Shown here one piece after another: positions 1 through 6,464 of a stretch of DNA of 37,113 bases. A model generated the notes under the pieces. That model had not been told where the DNA came from, made no database searches, and saw nothing but the letters and a program-made list of their open reading frames with translations. The position numbers and the translations under genes were made by a program. The stretch comes from Litorilituus sp. (GTDB lineage: Bacteria; Pseudomonadota; Gammaproteobacteria; Enterobacterales; Alteromonadaceae), in contig JASMAS010000038.1 in NCBI GenBank assembly GCA_030754235.1, forward strand, positions 1 to 37,113. The letters are read 5' to 3'. The stretch's first letter is position 1; each line of letters begins with the position of its first letter.

Positions 1-2
1 TA

Positions 3-170
3 TTCCACATTCAGAATGTTAATGCATACCATAGCCGCTTAAAGGCTTGGATGGATAGATTTCATGGTGTGGCGACTAAGTATTTAGAAAATTACTTAGG
101 TTGGTTTCGATTTTTAGATACAAATGAAAATCCTAACAAAACAACCTGTTCAAAGCTCAACAACACTTAG
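3..170 (+). pseudogene. IS1595-family (ISXO2-like) transposase, C-terminal end only
   Basis: An open frame enters from the window edge and stops with TAG at 168-170. It encodes 55 residues, including [19 protein letters not shown] followed by [19 protein letters not shown]. This is the typical C-terminal end of ISXO2/IS1595 DDE transposases (NxxHSRxKxWxxxxHGVxTKYLxNYLGWxR). Only the tail is visible, so whether the gene is intact upstream cannot be judged. No clear terminal inverted repeat was recognised just after the stop. The position beside other transposon debris suggests an insertion hot spot at the end of the chemotaxis operon. Confidence 0.75.
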
Positions 171-220
171 CGGGAACATAGCCAAAATAATAATGAATAA
201 CCATCTGCTATTGCTAGCTT

Positions 221-299
221 CAGCGTATCGCTAGCCGTATCGAACTTTGGTTGTATGCATTACTTTGTAAGGTGTTCCAGCGTATCGGTTGCCGTATCG
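221..299. repeat. 22-base direct repeat, two copies
   Basis: Copy one at 221-242 reads CAGCGTATCGCTAGCCGTAT followed by CG. Copy two at 278-299 differs at two central positions. Each copy itself holds CGTATCG twice. The origin is unknown, and it may belong to the end of the neighbouring insertion sequence. Confidence 0.6.
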
Positions 300-332
300 C
301 TGTTAAAAATTCGATAGATAGGTAATTGATTT

Positions 333-413
333 ACCGTCAATGCTGACGGTACAGGCCGTTAACATTGACGGTTTAAGTCTAGATATACTTTTGTTTGAGT
401 CTATCTAGACTTA
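333..413. repeat. Two tandem inverted repeats
   Basis: The first pair has arms ACCGTCAATG (333-342) and CATTGACGGT (363-372). The second has arms TAAGTCTAGATA (374-385) and TATCTAGACTTA (402-413). Both are perfect (10 and 12 bp) and only one base separates them. Neither is followed by a clear T run on either strand, so they are not obvious terminators. They could be transposon end structures or binding sites. Confidence 0.6.
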
Positions 414-483
414 TTTATGCGTGATGCGAGCACAATATGCCTACCGTAGTGGAAATGTGTTTAATGGAAATAGTGATTTTCAA

Positions 484-677
484 TGAGTAACCATTGCGTT
501 AGTTATATTTACTTGATTGTTCATGACGGGAATATCCAAGGTGTTCGTCTGACTCAGCATTAAGTGCTACTTCAACGGTCATCTTGGTTAACATTTTTTA
601 AAATCAGTTAAGTTCGCTTCGAATTTCATTGAATTGGCTGCTTGCTTAGCAAACGATTCTAGTTCTTTCTTGTTCAT
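484..677 (-). pseudogene. IS256-family transposase, N-terminal remnant, frameshifted
   Basis: From ATG at 677 the minus strand encodes MNKKELESFAKQAANSMKFE and continues ANLTDFKK, then hits TAA. A shift of one base in the A6 run near 596-601 restores the reading MLTKMTVEVALNAESDEHLGYSRHEQSS, and after one in-frame TAA, RNGYS. The order is the N-terminus of IS256-family (Mutator-type) transposases. Beyond RNGYS the similarity ends, so the catalytic region is gone. A missing base, an in-frame stop and the truncation all say it is dead. A perfect inverted repeat abuts its start codon. Confidence 0.75.
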
Positions 678-724
678 AGTTGCCTATCATTAATACCCTA
701 TATGGGTATTAATGATAGGCAACT
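678..724. repeat. Perfect 21-bp inverted repeat with 5-base loop
   Basis: The left arm 678-698 begins AGTTGCCTATCATTAATACC. The right arm 704-724 is its exact reverse complement, and the loop 699-703 is TATAT. On the minus strand one arm abuts the ATG of the IS256-type remnant and contains a ribosome-binding-like AGG. The hairpin lies 31 bases past the end of the last chemotaxis gene. There is no U run after it, so it is not a canonical intrinsic terminator. It could still stabilise the 3' end of the operon message or block translation of the remnant. Confidence 0.85.
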
Positions 725-755
725 GCACAGGTTCAGTTAAAGGAGTATTTTATAA

Positions 756-1217
756 TCATTCTGAGCTACGATAAACCGATAATAACATTTCTACTTCTGC
801 GCGGGGTAACTCACATTCGGTAACAATTTCGTCAAGATCTGCCCCTTTTTTTGCTAACTTAATAGCACGTGCATAAAACTTATCTTCACTCTGTCCTGAT
901 TGCATTTGGGTAATAGTGGTGTGTTGATCTTGCATCTGTTTTTGTAACGTTTTTATCCTATGTTCAAGCTGTTTAGACACTTGAATATTTTCTAGAGCTA
1001 CTTGTTCATGTTTAGTTAATAAGAGCTTAATTTCAGCACCTAACTTATCATTCGTTGATTGCAGATCAAATAATAACTGTTCATTAACTTGAGATTGAGA
1101 CTCTAAAACCGACAGCTTAACTTTATGCCGTGCTGAAATAACAAAAATAGCACTAATGCATAGTAAGCTTAGTGTCAGTGCAAGTATTGAGATCATTGGA
1201 ACGGCCAACATAGACAT
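756..1217 (-). CDS. DUF2802 domain protein at the end of the chemotaxis operon
   Basis: A 153-residue protein. It has one N-terminal membrane segment (about residues 5-27), a charged coiled-coil-like middle (about 30-108), and a C-terminal helical part with KLAKKGADLDEIVTECELPR and EVEMLLSVYR. This matches the DUF2802 proteins often found just after cheW in polar-flagellum clusters of Pseudomonas, Shewanella and Vibrio; the family has no firmly assigned function. The C-terminal part resembles a small helix-turn-helix-like fold, which is inference. The start is ATG with a weak ribosome-binding site, and a second ATG lies two codons in. A 171-base gap holding two hairpins separates it from cheW, so its expression may differ from the rest of the operon. 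Confidence 0.8.
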   Translation of the reverse strand: MSMLAVPMISILALTLSLLCISAIFVISARHKVKLSVLESQSQVNEQLLFDLQSTNDKLGAEIKLLLTKHEQVALENIQVSKQLEHRIKTLQKQMQDQHTTITQMQSGQSEDKFYARAIKLAKKGADLDEIVTECELPRAEVEMLLSVYRSSE

Positions 1218-1280
1218 ATAATGAATTAACTCACTTTTGACAGAAATATGCTATTCAAACTATAGGTTAGAGCAACGATA

Positions 1281-1332
1281 AGTGAAAACACCTTCACTTA
1301 AGTTTAGCCTTGAAGTAACAAAGCTAAACTTA
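1281..1332 (-). repeat. Two adjacent hairpins between cheW and the DUF2802 gene
   Basis: The arms TAAGTTTAGC (1299-1308) and GCTAAACTTA (1323-1332) pair perfectly over 10 bp. Next to them AGTGAA (1281-1286) and TTCACT (1293-1298) form a second small stem. They lie in the 171-base gap downstream of cheW. No long U run follows on the minus strand. They may attenuate or process the transcript before the last gene. Confidence 0.45.
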
Positions 1333-1388
1333 GCGTTTAATGCAAAACATAAATATAGGCAACTTTATGATAACCCTATTAAAGTAAA

Positions 1389-1883
1389 TTAAAGTTGCTT
1401 TAACTCATCCCATTCATCATCAGATAATAGTTTATCCAAATCAACCAGTATAAGTAATTCACCATCGCGATTAGATACACCTTGAATAAATTGAGCACTT
1501 TCTTCATTGCCTACATTAGGCGCATCATCAATTTCAGATGTTCTTAAATAAACCACTTCAGCAACACTGTCAACTAAAATACCAATGACTTGTTTTTCTG
1601 ATTCGATAACCACAACACGTGTGTTATCTGTAACATCACAGGGTTCTAAGCCAAAACGAGATCGAGTATCAATTACTGTGACAACATTACCCCGTAGGTT
1701 AATAATACCAAGTACATATAAAGGGGCGCCAGGTACAGGCGCTATTTCACTATATCTTAGTACTTCTTGTACTTGCATGACATTGATGCCATATACTTCA
1801 TTTTCTAGTTTAAATGTTACCCATTGAAGTACTTCATCATTTGCATCTATTTTTGCACTAGAACTGCGTCTTTCATCAGACAT
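1389..1883 (-). CDS. cheW: Chemotaxis coupling protein CheW
   Basis: A 164-residue single CheW domain covering about residues 18-158. It opens with WVTFKLENEVYGINVMQVQEV and shows the family's PLYVLGIINLRGNVVTVIDTR core (about 55-76) and the VVVIES and ILVDSVAEVV strands. CheW links CheA to methyl-accepting receptors in the polar signalling array. The start is ATG with an AAGGGG ribosome-binding site nine bases upstream. It lies 59 bases after parP, in the order cheA-cheB-motC-motD-parC-parP-cheW that is typical of polar flagellates. Confidence 0.95.
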   Translation of the reverse strand: MSDERRSSSAKIDANDEVLQWVTFKLENEVYGINVMQVQEVLRYSEIAPVPGAPLYVLGIINLRGNVVTVIDTRSRFGLEPCDVTDNTRVVVIESEKQVIGILVDSVAEVVYLRTSEIDDAPNVGNEESAQFIQGVSNRDGELLILVDLDKLLSDDEWDELKQL

Positions 1884-1942
1884 ACCACTTGCCCCTTAAT
1901 TAAATCAATTTATCTCAAAACTTAAATATATTATTATTTAAG

Positions 1943-2722
1943 TTAATTAATTGCGCTACCTTCATTAAGTAGTTGAATAAGTGCCTCAACATTAAGTAAA
2001 GCACACATTTTATCTTTTACTAAACCCGCTAACCATGGACGTTTAATTGATGTGTCCAACCATTTCACATCATTTTGCTTTAATACAACAGTATCGACAA
2101 GATTTTCAGCCATAAGCCCCCATGAGCTATCACTTAACATGATAATATACTGATAGTTTAACGAATTTTTTAATTTTTCGTCACATTTTTCTGGCATTAC
2201 CCATAAAGCTGTATCAACTACATTAACTTTTTCATCTCTATATAACATGACTCCCTTGAACCAATCAGGTTTTCCCATAAGAGGGGTGGATTTTTCCACT
2301 TTATGAATACCGCCTAACTCAATTAAAGGCACTGCAATAGTCAAGCCTGCTACATCAAAAAACAGCGCCTGAAAATCCCCCTGACGATAGCTTTTTGGTG
2401 TCTTGGCAATAAAGTCATCATTAGTTTTGTCTGCGGTTAGTTCTACCTCTTTTTTCTCAACAAATTCTTTTTTGCTTTTAATCAACGTTCTCTTGCTTTC
2501 GTGCTTTGTATCACAATTTGGAGAATGTAGTGGCTCGACAGCCACATCTATTTCCACATTAACATTTTTCAACAATGTTTCTAAACGTTTATTTTCAATG
2601 ATTTCATTGGACTTCTTTTTAAGATTTTCAGGCTGTTTTTCAAGCTCAGGTAGCTCTTCCGTCAATAATTCTGACAGATAGTTTTTCATTACTTTTTTGC
2701 TTGCTGCTAATGGTTTTGCCAT
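1943..2722 (-). CDS. parP: ParP, CheW-like polar array protein
   Basis: A 259-residue protein. Residues 1-110 are charged and probably disordered, starting with a short conserved-looking segment (MAKPLAASKKVMKNYLSELL). The C-terminal half, about 113-255, is a CheW-like domain (FQALFFDVAGLTIAVPLIEL, then WFKGVMLYRDEKVNVVDTAL). This matches ParP, whose CheW-like AIF domain inserts into chemotaxis arrays and binds CheA and ParC in vibrios. The ATG begins directly after the parC stop with no gap, so the two are translationally linked. Some annotations call this family a second CheW, but the long N-terminus and partner gene favour ParP. Confidence 0.85.
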   Translation of the reverse strand: MAKPLAASKKVMKNYLSELLTEELPELEKQPENLKKKSNEIIENKRLETLLKNVNVEIDVAVEPLHSPNCDTKHESKRTLIKSKKEFVEKKEVELTADKTNDDFIAKTPKSYRQGDFQALFFDVAGLTIAVPLIELGGIHKVEKSTPLMGKPDWFKGVMLYRDEKVNVVDTALWVMPEKCDEKLKNSLNYQYIIMLSDSSWGLMAENLVDTVVLKQNDVKWLDTSIKRPWLAGLVKDKMCALLNVEALIQLLNEGSAIN

Positions 2723-3502
2723 TTATTTATTGCTTCTTGTTGGTCGTTTTAATAAATAATCTAATAAGTTTTTATAAGCAAAAACGCCTCGAGAATTAGC
2801 TGCAAAATGTGAAGGGACTTTTTGCGCAATACTCGCGTTTCTAAAATTGGTATCTATCGGTATCACACCCGGCCATACTTTTTCTTTATAGACATCTTGT
2901 AATTGTTGATATGCTGAAATTGAAGCTTTTGTTCGTTTATCAAACATAGTAGGTATTATAGTATATTCAAATGGTTCTTCCTGTTCTCCCTGCATGATAT
3001 CCATGGTTTTGATCATGCGATCTAACCCTTTCAACGCTAAAAACTCGGTTTGTACTGGGACCAGAATTCGATTTGATGCAGCTAGAGCGTTAACCATAAG
3101 TACACCTAATACAGGTGGGCAATCCATTAATGCAAAATCATAATTTTCTGAGACTTCTTGCATAGCTTTTTTTAATACTAGCCCCATACCACCTTTGTCT
3201 CCAAGTGAGCGGTCAAGTGTTGCTAAGCCCATTGTTGCAGGCAAAATATCAATATTAGCGTATTGTGAAGGGCATAAACTTTGTAAAATTTGTTCTTTTG
3301 ATGAAACCTGTACAAAAAGTTCGTAGACACTTAGGTCTAAATCCTCTGATTCAATGCCAAAATAGTAACTTAAGGACGCATGAGGGTCCGTATCAACAAG
3401 TAATACCCTTTTACCACACTCAGCCAAAAGCCCTGCTAGAGCGATAGTTGTTGTGGTTTTACCTACACCACCTTTTTGGTTTGCTACTGTCCAAACTTCC
3501 AA
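2723..3502 (-). CDS. parC: ParC, ParA-like ATPase for polar placement of chemotaxis arrays
   Basis: A 259-residue ParA/MinD-type ATPase. The deviant Walker A motif KGGVGKTT sits at residues 10-17, the A' region is LLVDTDPHASLSYYFG and Walker B is FALMDCPPV. In vibrios ParC marks the pole and recruits ParP, CheA and CheW. The start must be TTG at 3502: the conserved VWTVANQKGG follows within four codons, no ATG is available upstream in frame, and AGGA lies eight bases before it. It ends exactly where parP begins. It is distinct from FlhG in this window, which sets flagellar number. Confidence 0.9.
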   Translation of the reverse strand: MEVWTVANQKGGVGKTTTTIALAGLLAECGKRVLLVDTDPHASLSYYFGIESEDLDLSVYELFVQVSSKEQILQSLCPSQYANIDILPATMGLATLDRSLGDKGGMGLVLKKAMQEVSENYDFALMDCPPVLGVLMVNALAASNRILVPVQTEFLALKGLDRMIKTMDIMQGEQEEPFEYTIIPTMFDKRTKASISAYQQLQDVYKEKVWPGVIPIDTNFRNASIAQKVPSHFAANSRGVFAYKNLLDYLLKRPTRSNK

Positions 3503-3564
3503 TATTTATTTCCTAATTGCTGTTTAAAACAAAGTGAGGGGTCTATTAAAGAGAATAATTAATA

Positions 3565-4566
3565 TTACTCATCGTTTTGTTGTTCACCTGCACCTTTTGG
3601 CAAAGCATTTACGTCTTGGGTTGCTTCGACTTCCTCATCTCGAGTGGTGATACGAATACCGCCACTAGGTAAACGAATAATTTTGATACTATTTACTTCA
3701 TCAACTTTAGTTATCACTTCAACATTGTTAACACTAATTGTTGGTGTATTGATTAAATTCGATTTTTCTAGTCCATATTTAGAAATCGCGACAACCACTT
3801 TTCTATTCTTTGCTCGACCTAATGCTGTCATGTTATCAGCACTAGGATAATATTGACCATAGCCTTCGATAGCCATTCTAGCCGGATTCATACCTAAAGT
3901 TTCTAAGAGGCGCAAAATTGATGTCGCGCGATAAACAGAAAGCTCCCAATTAGACGAAAAAATTTCTGTATTTATCGTCTGATTATCCGTATAACCTCTA
4001 ACTCGAACAAAATTAGTCACTTCATCTAAAATATCATAAATAACGGCCAATATGTGACTAGCGGATTTGGTTGCTGAAGAAGAGCCACTTGGAAATAACA
4101 ACCCGCTATTTAACTCAATTTCTAACCAGTCACCGTCAATTTGCAACTGAGCGTAACCCGACTCCACAAGTTCATATAAAGCGGTATGTAATTCTTCTTC
4201 TAAAGAGATTAAGTTTGTGCCTACTTGTGCATTTGAAACATTAGATAATACCTGCTTTCCCGAGAGTAACTCTGGTTCAGCAAGATCTATAGCACTCTTT
4301 TCATGAAGCTGTGTATTATTTTTACTAGTATTAATGTTGTGTTTTTCATTAACATAACCTCTATTTTTAGGTGGTTCATCATACGCTTGAAAAACCCTTC
4401 CGACAGACTCGGTAATACTTTCAAAAGGTTTTTCATTGACCATTGCCATCGCATAAAGCACAACAAACAATGCAAAAAGTAGAGTCATATAATCAGCATA
4501 AGAAACAAGCCAACGATGAACATTATCATGCTCAAGCCGATGCCTTTTATTTCTTAATTGTTTCAT
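3565..4566 (-). CDS. motD: Flagellar motor stator protein MotD (MotB-type)
   Basis: A 333-residue MotB-family stator subunit. A short cytoplasmic tail precedes one membrane helix (WLVSYADYMTLLFALFVVLYAM, about residues 19-40). D25 in YADYMTLLF is the ion-binding aspartate. An OmpA-like peptidoglycan-binding domain follows, with FVRVRGYTDNQ and the RAKNRKVVVAIS end (about 190-275), then a tail of about 60 residues. It anchors the stator to the wall beside MotC. Its ATG overlaps the motC stop by four bases (ATGA). The location inside the cheA operon matches the MotCD pair of Pseudomonas. The coupling ion, proton or sodium, cannot be told from this sequence. Confidence 0.88.
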   Translation of the reverse strand: MKQLRNKRHRLEHDNVHRWLVSYADYMTLLFALFVVLYAMAMVNEKPFESITESVGRVFQAYDEPPKNRGYVNEKHNINTSKNNTQLHEKSAIDLAEPELLSGKQVLSNVSNAQVGTNLISLEEELHTALYELVESGYAQLQIDGDWLEIELNSGLLFPSGSSSATKSASHILAVIYDILDEVTNFVRVRGYTDNQTINTEIFSSNWELSVYRATSILRLLETLGMNPARMAIEGYGQYYPSADNMTALGRAKNRKVVVAISKYGLEKSNLINTPTISVNNVEVITKVDEVNSIKIIRLPSGGIRITTRDEEVEATQDVNALPKGAGEQQNDE

Positions 4567-5309
4567 TGCTCTAACCTAAAAGCTGATAGTTTATTTTCAA
4601 TTGCATGAGGATTTTCACCTACAGCAATCGAGTTTAAGCCTTCTGAGATCATTTCACGATACATGGTTTGTTGGTGGATAATAGCTCTAATTTTATTGGC
4701 AATAGGAAGGTAGATAAGGTTTGCAAAACCAACGCCATAAATAGTGGCAATAAAGGCAGTGGCAATACCTTGCCCAAGCAGTGCGGGTTCCGTTAAATTA
4801 CTCATAGCATGGATTAGCCCAAGTACTGCCCCTAAAATGCCTATGGTTGGACTATAGCCGCCCATAGATTCAAAAACATTAGCTGAGCGTAAGTTGTGTT
4901 CTCGATAAATATCAAGTTCTAATTCCAAAGACATTCTCAAATTTTCAATATCAGCACCATCCACTAATAAATTTAATCCTTTTTGAGTAAATGGTTCTTC
5001 TTCATCTAAGGCTATGTCCTCTAAAGCAAGGTATCCTGACTCCCGAGATCTTTCTGCCCATAAAATAATGTTATCTACTCCTTCTTCAATGTCATAGCTT
5101 GGGGGAACAAAAACCCACTTTAATAAAGATAACGCATGAAGGAACTGAACACTTGATGACTGAAGCATGACGGCGCCAATTGTGCCACCAAAAACAATAA
5201 CAAAAGCCGGTAATTCAAATAAACTCGCAACAGATCCACCATCTAAAATAAACCCCAAATAAATAGCAAATATCGCAGTCAGCAGACCTACAATACTTAA
5301 CCTATCCAT
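4563..5309 (-). CDS. motC: Flagellar motor stator protein MotC (MotA-type)
   Basis: A 248-residue MotA/PomA-family protein with four predicted membrane segments (about 5-25, 31-50, 150-172 and 182-203). The proton/sodium-channel family signature is visible in [21 protein letters not shown] and [22 protein letters not shown]. The cytoplasmic loop between helices 2 and 3 is expected to touch FliG. It overlaps cheB by eight bases upstream and motD by four bases downstream, so the three genes are translationally coupled. Because it sits in the chemotaxis operon, it is the MotC-like member; a second stator pair may exist elsewhere in the genome. Confidence 0.88.
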   Translation of the reverse strand: MDRLSIVGLLTAIFAIYLGFILDGGSVASLFELPAFVIVFGGTIGAVMLQSSSVQFLHALSLLKWVFVPPSYDIEEGVDNIILWAERSRESGYLALEDIALDEEEPFTQKGLNLLVDGADIENLRMSLELELDIYREHNLRSANVFESMGGYSPTIGILGAVLGLIHAMSNLTEPALLGQGIATAFIATIYGVGFANLIYLPIANKIRAIIHQQTMYREMISEGLNSIAVGENPHAIENKLSAFRLEQ

Positions 5310-6429
5310 GGGATGTTTCTTTTAAAATACTGCTAGCAAGTTCATCTAATGCAACTGAGAGTTGCGAAATACCAGCAGCACAAACAGCTTGTGGCATACC
5401 ATAAACAACACAGCTCTCTTCATCTTGAGCCCATATTGTTGCACCTTTAGATTTTAACATTCTAGCCCCCTCTCTCCCATCAGTGCCCATTCCCGTTAAA
5501 ACAACACCTAAAACATTACTACCAAATATTTTAGCGGCAGAACCAAAACTAACATCAACGCTGGGTTTAAAGGTTATTTTGGCAGTATTATCATCAATAA
5601 CTTTTATTTTAGCTGCGTTTTCCTTTCCACTAATAATCATTTGACAACCGCCAGGTGCTAAATAGGCGCACCCTGGTTTTAATATGTCGCCATCACGCGC
5701 TTCTTTAACCGATATTTTACATAACGAGTTTAAACGACTCGCAAAAGCTTGAGTAAAGGAAGCTGGCATATGTTGAATAAGAATAATTGGCAAAGAAAAA
5801 TTCTCTGGAAGCTCGGTGAGTACTTTTTGCAATGCCACAGGCCCTCCCGTAGAGGAGCCTATAGCTAAAAGCTTATAGTTTTTACTTGAAGCTTTATTTA
5901 ATCTAGAAGATCGCTTGGAGCTAGTTACATCGTTGGTTTTCTCAGCAGATAGTTTTGCTGTACTTGATCTTTGTATAACAGGAGTTTTATTTGTAGTCCT
6001 ACTTGAACTTAAACCCTGCCTGCTTTGGATAGGCTTTCTGGCTATTTGAACTACTCTTTGACGTAATAAGCTTCCTGCTTCATCAGTATTTTGTGCAATT
6101 TCACTAAATTTCTTAGGCAAAAAATCAAGTGCTCCAGCTTCGAGGGCATCTAATGTTGCTTTCGCTCCATCATGAGTTAACGAAGAAAACATTATAATGG
6201 CTGTTGGAGCTTTATCCATGATAGCCTTGACTGCTGAAATACCGTTTAAGACAGGCATTTCAATATCCATAGTAATGACATCAGGCTTTAGAGCTATTGC
6301 TTTATCAACTGCTTCTTGACCATCTACCGCCGTATCAATAACTTCTAGATGAGGGTCTTTATTTAAAATTTCTGTGACTCGACGTCTAAAAAAACTTGAA
6401 TCATCAACAACGAGTACCTTATAGGACAT
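5302..6429 (-). CDS. cheB: Chemotaxis response regulator and protein-glutamate methylesterase CheB
   Basis: A 375-residue CheB. The receiver domain (1-120) has the acidic pair D9-D10 and phospho-acceptor D55 in [12 protein letters not shown] Ser/Thr/Lys-rich linker (about 130-183) follows. The methylesterase domain carries GSSTGG at 191-196 (catalytic S192), H220 in ILIQHMP and D317 in TGMGTDG, so the catalytic triad is complete. It removes methyl groups from receptor glutamates after phosphorylation by CheA, giving adaptation. It starts with ATG 35 bases after cheA and overlaps motC. No cheR is in this window, so the partner methyltransferase lies elsewhere. Confidence 0.95.
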   Translation of the reverse strand: MSYKVLVVDDSSFFRRRVTEILNKDPHLEVIDTAVDGQEAVDKAIALKPDVITMDIEMPVLNGISAVKAIMDKAPTAIIMFSSLTHDGAKATLDALEAGALDFLPKKFSEIAQNTDEAGSLLRQRVVQIARKPIQSRQGLSSSRTTNKTPVIQRSSTAKLSAEKTNDVTSSKRSSRLNKASSKNYKLLAIGSSTGGPVALQKVLTELPENFSLPIILIQHMPASFTQAFASRLNSLCKISVKEARDGDILKPGCAYLAPGGCQMIISGKENAAKIKVIDDNTAKITFKPSVDVSFGSAAKIFGSNVLGVVLTGMGTDGREGARMLKSKGATIWAQDEESCVVYGMPQAVCAAGISQLSVALDELASSILKETSHG

Positions 6430-6464
6430 TTAATTTCTCTACTTAATCTAAATCCACAAACGAG

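Larger units (their letters stand above)
171..480. other. Non-coding stretch with short repeats and hairpins
   Basis: No convincing gene was found in these 310 bases between the two transposase remnants. They contain a 22-base imperfect direct repeat (221-242 and 278-299, 20 of 22 bases identical) and two adjacent inverted repeats (333-372 and 374-413). The stretch is probably mobile-element end sequence or scar DNA. No promoter or RNA gene was recognised. Confidence 0.5.

Noticed and set aside
333-413. Integron attC site
   Set aside because: The stems are perfect and simple, without the paired R/L boxes and unpaired bases of attC, and no integrase was found nearby.
678-724. Intrinsic terminator for the chemotaxis operon
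   Set aside because: The stem is strong but no U run follows on the minus strand, so it was listed as an inverted repeat only.
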